In this document: in pieces, positions 42,494 to 50,814 of the stretch | Position numbering within the stretch: position 1 is the stretch's first letter | Layout of the letters: each line of letters begins with the position of its first letter | Assembly: GCA_046329055.1 (NCBI GenBank) | Contig: JAXLVK010000017.1 | Span: forward strand, 1 to 64,000 | DNA from: JADKCL01 sp046329055 | Lineage (GTDB): Bacteria > Bacteroidota > Bacteroidia > J057 > JADKCL01 | Reading direction: 5' to 3' | DNA: 64,000 nucleotides | Position numbers and translations under genes: made by a program | The notes under the pieces: model-generated | Told to the model about the DNA's origin: nothing | Databases searched by the model: none | Seen by the model: the letters and a program-made list of their open reading frames with translations, nothing else

Positions 42494-43186
42494 ATGAAAA
42501 TGATCGGATTGGTCGGGGGCATTGCATGGCCATCGACCGTGGATTACTACCGTTACCTCAACCAAGGGGTCAACGAGGAGCTCGGCGCCCTGAATTTCAG
42601 CCGCTGCCTGATTTACTCCTTCAACTATGAGGACATTCAGCGCAACAACCTCACCAACAACTGGGCGGGCACACTGGCGATGATCCGTGAGGCGAGCCGG
42701 GTGCTGATCGCAGGGGGAGCCGAGGCGATCCTGCTCTGCGCCAACACCATGCACCATATCGCGGAGGAGCTGCGGGCAGACCTGGACGTACCGCTGATCC
42801 ACATCGCGGAGGCGACTGCGGATGCGATTGTGGCGCAGGGGCTGAACAAGGTCCTCCTCCTCGGCACCCGCTACACGATGGAATTCGACTTCTTTCGGGA
42901 CAAGTTGATGGCCAAGGGGATCGAACCCATGATCCCGGAAGCCAATGACCGCACCTACGTCCACAATGTCATTTTCAACGAATTGGCTTACGGGCGGGTA
43001 AATGCCGCGTCGAAGGAGATGTTCCTTGAGATCATCGAACGGGGCAAATCAGCGGGTGCTCAAGGGGTGATTCTGGGCTGCACGGAAATACCGCTGCTGA
43101 TCCAGCAGGCGGACTTGGACATTCCCGCATTTGACACGACGAAAATCCATGCGGAGGCAGCGGTTCGGTTTTCATTGGGTGACTAA
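42494..43186 (+). CDS. aspartate/glutamate racemase family protein
   Basis: A 230-residue cytoplasmic enzyme with both catalytic cysteines: LLCANTMHH (near residue 77) and LGCTEIPLL (near residue 193), plus the N-terminal IGLVGGIAWPSTVDYY. This is the two-cysteine, cofactor-free amino-acid racemase fold of aspartate racemase (YgeA/RacD type). The amino acid is not predictable. It starts 134 bases after the VOC gene and is followed 36 bases later by an NAD(P)-binding protein. Confidence 0.85.
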   Translation: MKMIGLVGGIAWPSTVDYYRYLNQGVNEELGALNFSRCLIYSFNYEDIQRNNLTNNWAGTLAMIREASRVLIAGGAEAILLCANTMHHIAEELRADLDVPLIHIAEATADAIVAQGLNKVLLLGTRYTMEFDFFRDKLMAKGIEPMIPEANDRTYVHNVIFNELAYGRVNAASKEMFLEIIERGKSAGAQGVILGCTEIPLLIQQADLDIPAFDTTKIHAEAAVRFSLGD

Positions 43187-43221
43187 ATTTGCGGTGCCGG
43201 GGTAAATTCTGGCAATTGAAA

Positions 43222-43878
43222 ATGAATCTCCTCATCCTCGGAGGCTCGGGACGCACCGGACTCCACCTGATTACCGAAGCGCTGGAGCGCGGCTACCATG
43301 TCAAGGCACTTGTCCGCGACCCCCATTCCATTTCGATTCAACATCCGGAACTGGAATTGATCCAAGGAAGCCCCTACAATGCGGAGGACCTCGCCAGGGC
43401 CGCCGAGGGTTGCTCCGCCGTGGCAAGCAGCCTGAACCTGTCACGGACCTCAGATTGGCCGTGGGCAAAGCTGCGCTCCCCGCTTGACCTGCTCTCCAAA
43501 TCGATGGCCCACCTCATTGCCTTGGACAAAAAGCGGCCGTTTGTCCGCGTGGTTGTCTGCACTGCGCATGGGGTCAAGGAGACAAGGGAGCAGATCCCGG
43601 GCTGGTTCCGCTGGGTGATCGAACACAGCAACATCCGCTACCCCTACGCCGACCATGAGCGGCAGGAGGACCTGATGAAGGCAAGCACCATGAACTGGGT
43701 GGTCGTGCGCCCCGTCGGTCTGTCCAATGGCAAGTCCAAGGAATCGGTGATCGTGAGTTTCAACAACCAACCGAAGCCGACTCTCACCATTCCTCGCGTG
43801 GACGTCGCCAAATTCATGATGGACACGCTCCAATCCGGCGAGTACCTGCATCAGACACCGACGATTTCCGGGAAATAG
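43222..43878 (+). CDS. NAD(P)-binding Rossmann-fold protein (SDR-a type)
   Basis: A 218-residue protein opening with MNLLILGGSGRTGLHLITEALERGYHVKALVRD, the glycine-rich loop of atypical short-chain dehydrogenases, then RVVVCTAHGVKE and a conserved NWVVVRPVGLSNG. It resembles the NAD(P)H-binding family of NmrA/SDR5 proteins, which act as oxidoreductases or redox sensors. The YxxxK catalytic pair is not clear. The start at 43222 is chosen over a longer frame. The 253 bases after it (43879-44131) show nothing definite. Confidence 0.8.
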   Translation: MNLLILGGSGRTGLHLITEALERGYHVKALVRDPHSISIQHPELELIQGSPYNAEDLARAAEGCSAVASSLNLSRTSDWPWAKLRSPLDLLSKSMAHLIALDKKRPFVRVVVCTAHGVKETREQIPGWFRWVIEHSNIRYPYADHERQEDLMKASTMNWVVVRPVGLSNGKSKESVIVSFNNQPKPTLTIPRVDVAKFMMDTLQSGEYLHQTPTISGK

Positions 43879-44131
43879 CCCCATTTTCAGCTGAATTTTG
43901 CAATCCTTGATGTAATCCAATCAGGGAAATGTTCCTCGGTTGCGAGGCGGCTGATGGCAAATTTTGGATGACCAAGTCTTGTCATGGAGTGGCAAACCTT
44001 GGGCCGATGCTACTTGTTGAGCAGATTCCTTGGCAGAATTGGCTCCCACTTACTGCGTAACAAAACGGCCTTTTTCTGCATTGACTGCTGCCGGAGGAAC
44101 CTGACCTTGGTCTCAGTAAAAGATTGTAGTC

Positions 44132-45724
44132 ATGAAAAAATTATTCCTCTGTAGCCTATTCGGGCTTGGCGCGTTGACGCATGCCCAGACCCCCGTGCTC
44201 GACCAACTCGACCTAGGGAACTTCATCGCCCCCATCCGCTCGGACGGGCAACTGTTCCAGGACCACAACCTGAACCTCAAGGGTCTGGAATGGCCCAAAA
44301 CCACAGTCGCGAATGACAAGCGTGGCGTGAGCTTCACGGGCCATGTCTGGTTCGGTGGACTCGACGGGCAGGGCGCATTGCACGTCGCAGCTGAGACCTA
44401 CGGTCAGTCAGGCCAAGTATTTCACCCCGGCCTCTACAACTTCGACGGCGCCCAATGGGACAGCGTGTGGGTGATCAACCGAAGCGAGGTCGATCAGTTC
44501 CGGGCTGACTTCGCAAACAGCACGGTGAACTTCGCGAACTACCCCATTGTGGCACATTGGCCTGCATTTGGATTGGACCAAAATGGCCAACGGGTGGCAT
44601 GCGCCCCCTTCGTGGACATGGACAATGACCCGCAGCACTACACGCCTAGCGCCGGGGACTATCCGGATTTCCCTGGGCACCAAGCGCTTTACTTCCAGTT
44701 CTCCGACTTCCCCTCTCGTCCCAACTCCCCCCAGAACAGTATGGGGGTCGAGGTCCGGGCATTCGCATTTGTCAGGGATTGCCCGCAACTTGAGGACGTG
44801 CTCTTCCTGCAGTATGCCGTCACCAACCGCAGCACCAACATCTACAACGGTTTCCGCGCCGGACTCTGGAACGACTTCGACATCGGCAACTACGCGGATG
44901 ACTACATCGGTACCGCTCCTGCCCAAGAACTCTTCATCGGGTACAATGGCGACGCCAACGATGAAACGAGCAACGGCTATGGCCTGAACCCACCCGCGAT
45001 GGGATGGACCTGCCTGAGCTCCCCTTCTAGTGGCGGCATGTACTACAACAATGACTTCACTGTCAAGGGCAATCCTGATGCCGACGCCGACTACTACAGC
45101 TACCTCGGCAGCCAATGGAAGGACAGCACCCAGCTCGTGGACAATGGCCTCGATGGCTACAGTGGCACCGCAACTGGCACGCCGACCAACTATCCCTTCA
45201 ATGGCAACCCTGGATGGTGCGGCGGCCCCGGTACTGGCTGGAGCGAAGTCTCCGCTGGACAGGCACCCTTTGACCGCAGGGGTCTCCTCTCTTTCGAACC
45301 AGAGACCCTCAATCCCGGCGATACCCGCACCTACACCTTCGCGATGCTCATGGCCCGAGGATTCTACAATGACAACCTCGGCTCTGTCTGCGAACTCATC
45401 GACCTGGCCGACAGCCTCCATTACTGGTGGGACAACCAAATCCTGCCCTGTGAGGCCCTCACCAGCACCACGCCCAAAGTCACCGAGACCCTCGAAGTCT
45501 TTCCCAATCCGACCAGCAGCGGCGTCACCCTCCGCTACGGCCACGTCCTGAGCGAACCCGCAGATGTGCAAGTCTACGACATGACGGGCAGGAGCGTGCT
45601 CCAAGTGGAAGGACACCAAGGCACCGAAATCCGCCTGGACATGCAAGATCTCGCCCCCGGCGTCTATCAATACCGCTGGACCAGCGGTGAAAAGATCGCC
45701 ACCGGAAAGATCGTCAGGCAATAA
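44132..45724 (+). CDS. T9SS-secreted protein of unknown function
   Basis: A 530-residue protein: signal peptide (MKKLFLCSLFGLGALTHAQ), a central region of about 420 residues rich in Asp, Asn, Gly and Tyr with strings seen in T9SS surface proteins (PFVDMDNDPQHYTPSAGDYP, DIGNYADDYIG), and a C-terminal sorting domain from EVFPNPTSSGVTLRYGHV to YRWTSGEKIATGKIVRQ. The acidic DMDND segment suggests calcium binding. No enzyme motif is visible. It is a single gene followed by a strong terminator. Confidence 0.8.
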   Translation: MKKLFLCSLFGLGALTHAQTPVLDQLDLGNFIAPIRSDGQLFQDHNLNLKGLEWPKTTVANDKRGVSFTGHVWFGGLDGQGALHVAAETYGQSGQVFHPGLYNFDGAQWDSVWVINRSEVDQFRADFANSTVNFANYPIVAHWPAFGLDQNGQRVACAPFVDMDNDPQHYTPSAGDYPDFPGHQALYFQFSDFPSRPNSPQNSMGVEVRAFAFVRDCPQLEDVLFLQYAVTNRSTNIYNGFRAGLWNDFDIGNYADDYIGTAPAQELFIGYNGDANDETSNGYGLNPPAMGWTCLSSPSSGGMYYNNDFTVKGNPDADADYYSYLGSQWKDSTQLVDNGLDGYSGTATGTPTNYPFNGNPGWCGGPGTGWSEVSAGQAPFDRRGLLSFEPETLNPGDTRTYTFAMLMARGFYNDNLGSVCELIDLADSLHYWWDNQILPCEALTSTTPKVTETLEVFPNPTSSGVTLRYGHVLSEPADVQVYDMTGRSVLQVEGHQGTEIRLDMQDLAPGVYQYRWTSGEKIATGKIVRQ

Positions 45725-45797
45725 GCCGAGCCATTGGCCTCCGAAGCTGATCGCCAAGGAGCCAAAGTCGCCCAAGCCTCATCAAAGAATCAAAACC

Positions 45798-45843
45798 GCC
45801 GGGAGCAGCAACAGGTTCGCCTGAACTGCTCCCGGCCGTTTTT
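45798..45843 (+). terminator. strong terminator after the T9SS gene
   Basis: A perfect 11-bp stem, GCCGGGAGCAG (45798-45808) with CTGCTCCCGGC (45826-45836), then CGTTTTT. Confidence 0.85.
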
Positions 45844-45885
45844 CCACAAGCCAAAAATGAACGAATCAAATCCCCAAAAAGCCCC

Positions 45886-45917
45886 ATTATCAATTGTTAA
45901 TTATTCATTATCAATCA
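45886..45917. repeat. AATTGTTAA-type short repeat, copy 4
   Basis: ATTATCAATTGTTAATTATT units end just before the LytTR regulator stop codon, between two convergent genes. Confidence 0.6.
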
Positions 45918-45924
45918 AAAAGGC

Positions 45925-46623
45925 TCAATTGCCCCCTATTCGTCCCTTGACCTCCCGCTGGTACAGCCGCCCAATCGGAATCACGTGCTTCCCCATCCGC
46001 AGCTCCGTGGCAGTATAAGCATCGATCTTGCCCACAGCCACCAAAAATGACCGATGGACCCTTAAGAAGTCATGGTCGGCAAGCACAGATTCGATCTTGG
46101 TGATGCCCATGCGGGTATGCAACTCCCGTGCAGCACACACGATGCGGATGTATTCGCGACGGCTTTCGATGAAAAGGATCTCGGAAATCGGCAGCTTGAC
46201 ATTGCGACGGTCGGCGCGGATGAGGATGTGGGCCTCGGGCTCGGCGATGCGCTCCTCCTTGGGACTCCCCTGTAATTGCTGCTGAATGCGGCCCGCTGTC
46301 TTCAGGAACCGCTCGAAGGGATAGGGCTTGAGCAAATAGTCGAACACCGTCAATTCAAATGCCTCGACCGCGTGTTCGCTGTACGCCGTGGTGATCACGA
46401 CCAGGGGCGGATGCTCCAAAGCCCTCAGAAAACCGATCCCCGAAAGCCGCGGCAATTGAATATCGAGGAAGATCACGTCCACGGATTGCTTGGAGAGAAA
46501 GCTCATTGCCTCGATCGCGTTGTCGAAATCCGCAACCAATTGCCAATCGGGCAAGAGGGCGATGTAGGACCTCAGTAGCTCTCGCGCCGGCTGCTCATCC
46601 TCTATGACCACGCAGCGAATCAT
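45925..46623 (-). CDS. LytTR-family response regulator
   Basis: A 232-residue regulator starting MIRCVVIEDEQPARELL. The receiver domain carries the acidic pocket (VIEDE), phospho-Asp in DVIFLDIQLPRLSG (near residue 54) and KPYPFERF; the LytTR DNA-binding domain begins near residue 130 (ILIRADRRNVKLPISEILFIESRREYIRI) and ends LYQREVKGRI. The ATG overlaps the stop of the kinase gene by four bases, so the pair forms one two-component system. The longer frame upstream lies inside the kinase gene and is not used. Confidence 0.93.
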   Translation of the reverse strand: MIRCVVIEDEQPARELLRSYIALLPDWQLVADFDNAIEAMSFLSKQSVDVIFLDIQLPRLSGIGFLRALEHPPLVVITTAYSEHAVEAFELTVFDYLLKPYPFERFLKTAGRIQQQLQGSPKEERIAEPEAHILIRADRRNVKLPISEILFIESRREYIRIVCAARELHTRMGITKIESVLADHDFLRVHRSFLVAVGKIDAYTATELRMGKHVIPIGRLYQREVKGRIGGN

Positions 46624-47660
46624 GGCATTGACACATTGATCGGCATCTCCAATTTGCTCAGAAACGCATTGCCGTCGGGGCCGCATTCCAGCCGGTACTC
46701 CGTCCCAAAGATCAGGTCCAGCTGCCGGGTGATGTTCCGCAGACCGATTCCCTCCGAGGCACCAAGGACGTCCGAGGGCTCCGTGCCCGGCAGAGGATTG
46801 CGGATTTCCATCAACAACCTGCCGGATACCACCGTCATTCGGATCTGAATTTCGCACCTCCCAGTCTGATGCGCCGTCCCATGCTTGAACGCATTCTCCA
46901 CCAATGAAAAACAAATCAGCGGCGGAACGCCACCCACGACTTCACCGATGACCTGGAAATCCACCACCAACCTCTCCCCATACCGCACTTGCTCCAGCGC
47001 GATGTAGTTCTGGATCAATTCCACCTCCTTGGCCATTGGGACCCAATCCGCGCCTCCTTGCCGAAGGGTATAACGCATGATTTCTGAAAGTCGGATGATG
47101 AGGTCAGGAGCCTTGCCACCAGGGCGGACTGCTTCGTAATAGATGGAATTCAGGGTATTGAAGAGGAAATGCGGATGCATTTGAGCCTTGAGGAAGCTCA
47201 GTTCCGCCATGCGTTTCTCAGCGTTCAACGCCTGGACACGCTTATTTGCCCGCTGCCAGCTCCGGAAATAATGCAATCCCGCCACCAACCCTGCCGTGCT
47301 GATGATTTGGATGAAATGCCCCATCATCCGGTAGGCGTTGAAGAAAATGAAGGTATAGTCCGACCCGGAGTAGAGCCATGGGAACTGCACAAACTGCGTG
47401 GACACCCGCTTCAGCAACACCCCGGCAACGATCACCAACAGCGTCAAGCCGAAAAATGCGAGGTATTGACGCCGGAAAAACAGCGGAAGCAGGCCGTACA
47501 CCAATATATATGAGCAGCCAATCGTGACCGGGAGGATCGTGAGGTTGTAGAGGAGGGTGACGTCAAAATCCTTTTCATAAAGCCCACCATAAAACGCCAG
47601 CAGGAGCCAATAAAGCACCCAAAACAGCACATGTTCCAATGCCCGGCGACTGTTTTTCAT
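46620..47660 (-). CDS. LytS-type sensor histidine kinase
   Basis: A 346-residue kinase with four membrane helices (about residues 10-28, 38-60, 68-84 and 112-132), a short coiled coil, and the His_kinase domain with AQMHPHFLFNTLNSI (phospho-His162 and the usual HF/L pattern), then a degenerate HATPase domain (SLVENAFKHGT, GIGLRNITRQL). There is no extracellular sensor domain, so the signal is probably sensed in or at the membrane. It is co-transcribed with the LytTR regulator and divergent from the FG-GAP gene at 47849. Confidence 0.92.
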   Translation of the reverse strand: MKNSRRALEHVLFWVLYWLLLAFYGGLYEKDFDVTLLYNLTILPVTIGCSYILVYGLLPLFFRRQYLAFFGLTLLVIVAGVLLKRVSTQFVQFPWLYSGSDYTFIFFNAYRMMGHFIQIISTAGLVAGLHYFRSWQRANKRVQALNAEKRMAELSFLKAQMHPHFLFNTLNSIYYEAVRPGGKAPDLIIRLSEIMRYTLRQGGADWVPMAKEVELIQNYIALEQVRYGERLVVDFQVIGEVVGGVPPLICFSLVENAFKHGTAHQTGRCEIQIRMTVVSGRLLMEIRNPLPGTEPSDVLGASEGIGLRNITRQLDLIFGTEYRLECGPDGNAFLSKLEMPINVSMP

Positions 47661-47848
47661 TGCATTCAATGCCAGCGGATTTCGCCTCAAAACTAGGACT
47701 TTTTCCAGCCAGCCAGCCCAATGTCAACAGACGGCAGCAATTGCACAACGAACGGCATCCGCCACGGTGGTGAAGTGGAGTGTTGACAATGCCCGCTGTC
47801 CGTCGCAGGCAATGCTGCAATGCGCTGAAACCGAACGATGTTTGGCTC

Positions 47849-49603
47849 ATGAAAACGCTTGGCGCTTCCATCTTATTCCTCGCAACCCTCGCCTTCTCGG
47901 GCGGAGCTTTGGCGCAATCCCCTTTGCTGACCCGGGTGACCTCCGGCCCCGTCGTGACCACCCCGAGCGGCTCCCGCAGTTGCAATTGGCTCGATTTTGA
48001 CCGCGACGATTTCCAAGACCTGCTCATCACCAACGGCAAGCAAGGTGGCGAGGACAACATGCTCTACCGCAACGACCGCCAGGGCGGATTCAGCCTGGTC
48101 GCGGACACCGTCTGCCACGACGGCGCGCCCAGCGATGGAGCGACATGCGCCGACTATGACAATGACGGCTTCATCGACATCTACGTCTCCAATTGGTATG
48201 GGGTGGACAACCTGCTCTATCACAACGACATGGGAGGTGGATTTATCCGGATCGACTCCGGGATCGTACCCAATGATGCGGGCTATTCTGAGACGGCAGC
48301 ATGGGGCGACGCGGACGGGGACGGTCTCCTGGACCTCTATGTCGCGAACAGCGACGGCAACTTCCGCAACTTCCTCTACCACAACCTAGGCGGTGGCGCT
48401 TTCCAAAAGGTCTCCGGCATCGTCCCTGTCACCGACCAGTTCCGCTCGCGCTGCGTGAATTGGATCGACATGGACTTGGACGGCGACCAGGACCTTTTCG
48501 TCACCAACGAAGCCAATCAGCGCAACCAACTCTACCGCAACGACGGCTATCCCACCTTCACCAAAATCTCGACCGGGGCCATTGCCACCAGCCAATTCAC
48601 CTCCCACAGCAGCTCTTGGGGCGACTACGACAATGACGGCGACTTCGATGTGGTCGTTGCAAACTACAATCAAGCCGCGCAGCTGTTCCAAAATGACGGA
48701 TCCGGCAACTTCAGCCTCATTTCCAGCCCATTTGGCGGCGACGTTGGCTGCTCGTTCAGCTCCGCATGGGCCGATTACGACAACGATGCCGACCTCGACC
48801 TCCTCATCACCAATGGCTACTGCACCTCCTTCACGCACAATTTCCTCTACGAAAACCAAGGCAACGGCGCATTTGTCCGGAACATGACCGAGCCCGTGGC
48901 CATCGACTCGGGCAGTTCCTACGGCTGTGCTTGGGGCGACTACGACAATGACGGCTTCCTCGACCTTGCCATCGCCAATTGGCGGAACGAGACCCAACCC
49001 AACTACCTCTACCACAATGCCGGCAACGCCAACCATTGGGTGGAATTCAAACTCGAAGGGACGGTTTCCAACCGCTCTGCCATCGGTACCATCGTCTCAT
49101 TGCAGGCCATCATCCAAGGCGACACCGTGCATCAAATGCGCGAAGTCACCGCTCAATCCGGCTATTGCAGCCAAAACAGCCTGGTGCTGCACTTTGGCCT
49201 CGCAGACGCGACGAACATCCTGCAAATGAACGTCACGTGGCCCTCCGGCATCGAGCAGACCTTCGGGAACATCACCGCCAACGCGCTCTACAGCCTCCAG
49301 GAAAACGGCAGCATCCAAGTCGTGGGCATCGACCCTGACAAGGACGGCAACATGGGCCTGCAAGTATTCCCGAATCCCAGCGACGGCCGGTTCACCGTCA
49401 GAATCGATGCCAATCCCGCCGGAAACCTCCAGTGTGAGGTGACCGACATCAACGGGCGCCTCATCCAAAGCCAGCAATTGGCCTCCCTCGGTGGCACCCA
49501 GGAATTTTCTCTTGCGGTCGATGCCCCACAGGGCCTCTATCTGCTGCGCGTCCGCGACGAAGACGGCCATGCCGCTCAGCGCAAAATCCTGATCGTGGAC
49601 TGA
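47849..49603 (+). CDS. T9SS-secreted FG-GAP/ASPIC protein upstream of the peptide genes
   Basis: A 584-residue protein: signal peptide (MKTLGASILFLATLAFSGGALAQ), seven to eight FG-GAP/VCBS-type repeats with calcium-binding DxDxDG/DYDNDGF loops (for example GATCADYDNDGFIDIYVSNW, GDYDNDGFLDLAIANW) forming a beta-propeller, an ASPIC/UnbV domain (about residues 390-490, VEFKLEGTVSNRSAIGT, TWPSGIEQTF), and a T9SS sorting domain (QVFPNPSDGRFTVRID to RKILIVD). It is extracellular or on the surface. Its stop lies 38 bases before the first precursor peptide gene, with no terminator between, so co-transcription is likely. Confidence 0.85.
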   Translation: MKTLGASILFLATLAFSGGALAQSPLLTRVTSGPVVTTPSGSRSCNWLDFDRDDFQDLLITNGKQGGEDNMLYRNDRQGGFSLVADTVCHDGAPSDGATCADYDNDGFIDIYVSNWYGVDNLLYHNDMGGGFIRIDSGIVPNDAGYSETAAWGDADGDGLLDLYVANSDGNFRNFLYHNLGGGAFQKVSGIVPVTDQFRSRCVNWIDMDLDGDQDLFVTNEANQRNQLYRNDGYPTFTKISTGAIATSQFTSHSSSWGDYDNDGDFDVVVANYNQAAQLFQNDGSGNFSLISSPFGGDVGCSFSSAWADYDNDADLDLLITNGYCTSFTHNFLYENQGNGAFVRNMTEPVAIDSGSSYGCAWGDYDNDGFLDLAIANWRNETQPNYLYHNAGNANHWVEFKLEGTVSNRSAIGTIVSLQAIIQGDTVHQMREVTAQSGYCSQNSLVLHFGLADATNILQMNVTWPSGIEQTFGNITANALYSLQENGSIQVVGIDPDKDGNMGLQVFPNPSDGRFTVRIDANPAGNLQCEVTDINGRLIQSQQLASLGGTQEFSLAVDAPQGLYLLRVRDEDGHAAQRKILIVD

Positions 49604-49641
49604 ATGCCCACTCTTGCGACTACTTCTTTTACTGATTGACA

Positions 49642-49803
49642 ATGAAATCGCATCACCCCAAAATTGCTGACGTGCGCAAGGCGCTTCCCAGCAATGTCAT
49701 TGCCCCCGCGCAATCCAGCCTGCTCCAAGGCGGCGGCCGCCCGGCGTTCCAATTTCCCCGGCTGCCCCTCCCTTACATCATCGACACCGACAAGCCTGAC
49801 TGA
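49642..49803 (+). CDS. GG-leader precursor peptide 1 (22-residue core)
   Basis: A 53-residue peptide. The leader MKSHHPKIADVRKALPSNV and a polar stretch end in SSLLQGG; the rest, GRPAFQFPRLPLPYIIDTD followed by KPD, is Pro/aromatic-rich with no cysteine. The VRKAL block and the double glycine are shared with the genes downstream. The leader pattern is that of Bacteroidota natural-product or peptide-export precursors cleaved after GG. It forms a pair with peptide 3 by core type. Confidence 0.7.
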   Translation: MKSHHPKIADVRKALPSNVIAPAQSSLLQGGGRPAFQFPRLPLPYIIDTDKPD

Positions 49804-49823
49804 AAACCTTAAATCCAATTACA

Positions 49824-49964
49824 ATGATGAAGTTCTCAAAAACCAAACCCCGCACGTTCTCCCAATTGCTGAACAGCAAGCGGTTGATGAACAGTCAATC
49901 AGAGCGCCTTCGCGGCGGCGATGGCCTAGAAACCTTTCCTTGGATTGACAAACCCGGCGGCTGA
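49824..49964 (+). CDS. GG-leader precursor peptide 2 (14-residue core)
   Basis: A 46-residue peptide, with the start at ATG 49824 (or 49827). The leader contains FSQLLNSKRLMNSQSERLRGG and the core is DGLETFPWIDKPGG. The leader lacks the VRKAL block but keeps the polar QSERLRGG end. The core differs from the other three 14-residue cores at only a few positions, while PWID and PGG are fixed. Confidence 0.75.
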   Translation: MMKFSKTKPRTFSQLLNSKRLMNSQSERLRGGDGLETFPWIDKPGG

Positions 49965-50022
49965 ATGACCTACGGCATCCCAGGCCCGGCAGCTACACCC
50001 TTTATTTTTAAGGAATACCACT

Positions 50023-50181
50023 ATGCAAAAGCAACAGAATCTCCAGAATGTGCGAAAGGCGCTGTCCATGAGCACAATCGAGCCGGCAACTGCCGCTCGC
50101 ATCCTCGGCGGTGGTCGCCAAGCCCATCAATATCCCCGAATTCCGACGCCCTTCGTCGTCGATACCGATCGGCCGGGCTGA
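50023..50181 (+). CDS. GG-leader precursor peptide 3 (22-residue core)
   Basis: A 52-residue peptide: leader MQKQQNLQNVRKALSMST, then AARILGG, then core GRQAHQYPRIPTPFVVDTD followed by RPG. It matches peptide 1 position by position in the core (GRxAxQxPRxPxPxxxDTDxP). Its leader is nearly that of peptide 6 (MQKQxxLxxVRKALS), so leaders and cores have recombined or diverged separately. Confidence 0.72.
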   Translation: MQKQQNLQNVRKALSMSTIEPATAARILGGGRQAHQYPRIPTPFVVDTDRPG

Positions 50182-50195
50182 GACGCATCAATCCA

Positions 50196-50342
50196 ATGAT
50201 TATGAAAAAGCAACTTCGTCCGAATTCAGCCTTGAAGCGCAAATCGCTCTCGGCCAAGCAATTGCAGCCCTTTCAAAGCCACGTGATCCGTGGTGGCGAA
50301 GACAAAGAGTTGTATCCCTGGATCGACCAACCCGGAGGTTGA
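50196..50342 (+). CDS. GG-leader precursor peptide 4 (14-residue core)
   Basis: A 48-residue peptide starting at ATG 50196 (alternative 50202). The basic leader KKQLRPNSALKRKSLSAKQ is followed by LQPFQSHVIRGG and the core EDKELYPWIDQPGG. A longer open frame from 49965 covers this gene but starts inside peptide 3 in another frame and is not favoured. The gene begins 14 bases after peptide 3. Confidence 0.74.
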   Translation: MIMKKQLRPNSALKRKSLSAKQLQPFQSHVIRGGEDKELYPWIDQPGG

Positions 50343-50418
50343 GATCTGGGCTTCGTCCCTGCCTCCACCAATCTGGAATCGAGATCCTTCCCTATTCACT
50401 TTCAGTAGAATTCACTCA

Positions 50419-50553
50419 ATGCTTACAAAAACGAAACTTTCCGAAGTGCGCAAGGCGCCTTCCGGAGAGCAAATCACCCAGCACCAGTCTGCGGTCATTC
50501 GTGGCGGTGATGACCTCAAACTTTTCCCTTGGATTGACCAGCCCGGTGGCTGA
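50419..50553 (+). CDS. GG-leader precursor peptide 5 (14-residue core)
   Basis: A 44-residue peptide: leader MLTKTKLSEVRKAPSGEQ, then QHQSAVIRGG, core DDLKLFPWIDQPGG. Its leader end QSAVIRGG is almost that of peptide 4 (QSHVIRGG). A longer open frame from 50290 runs through the intergenic space but has no good start. No cysteine or serine is present in the core. Confidence 0.76.
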   Translation: MLTKTKLSEVRKAPSGEQITQHQSAVIRGGDDLKLFPWIDQPGG

Positions 50554-50621
50554 TGACCGTTACACCTTCCCCGCTGGCTCCAGCGGGCGCGTTCTTAACG
50601 TTTTCGTTCACTCTATTGCAG

Positions 50622-50756
50622 ATGCAAAAGCAGCGAAAGCTTGTCGATGTGCGCAAGGCGCTTTCCGGCAAGCAAATGGATGCAAAGCAGCGTGCCGCCC
50701 TCAGAGGCGGAGACGATCTGGAAGGCTACCCTTGGATTGACAAGCCGGGAGGCTGA
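50622..50756 (+). CDS. GG-leader precursor peptide 6 (14-residue core)
   Basis: A 44-residue peptide: leader MQKQRKLVDVRKALSGKQ, then DAKQRAALRGG, core DDLEGYPWIDKPGG. It is the last gene of the cluster; a very strong terminator starts 20 bases after its stop. The length and leader equal those of peptide 5. Confidence 0.77.
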   Translation: MQKQRKLVDVRKALSGKQMDAKQRAALRGGDDLEGYPWIDKPGG

Positions 50757-50775
50757 GCGTCGCTTGCAGTATGCA

Positions 50776-50814
50776 GGGGCGGCGGGGCTTTTGGCCTCGC
50801 CGCCCCTTAAGTTT
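50776..50814 (+). terminator. terminator of the precursor-peptide operon
   Basis: A nine-base stem, GGGGCGGCG (50776-50784) with CGCCGCCCC (50798-50806), plus inner GGC/GCC pairs, then TTAAGTTTT. The 315 bases from 50815 to the leuS end hold only a small CCCGA...TCGGG hairpin and no gene. Confidence 0.88.

Noticed and set aside
44408..45775. 455-codon open frame opposite the T9SS gene
   Set aside because: Composition (Val, Glu, Ala, Gly, His) is typical of an antisense shadow; the plus-strand gene has signal peptide and sorting domain.
49642..50756. Lanthipeptide, thiopeptide or class II bacteriocin precursors
   Set aside because: No cysteine in any core and few Ser/Thr; cores are too short for class II bacteriocins; no modifying enzyme is in the window.
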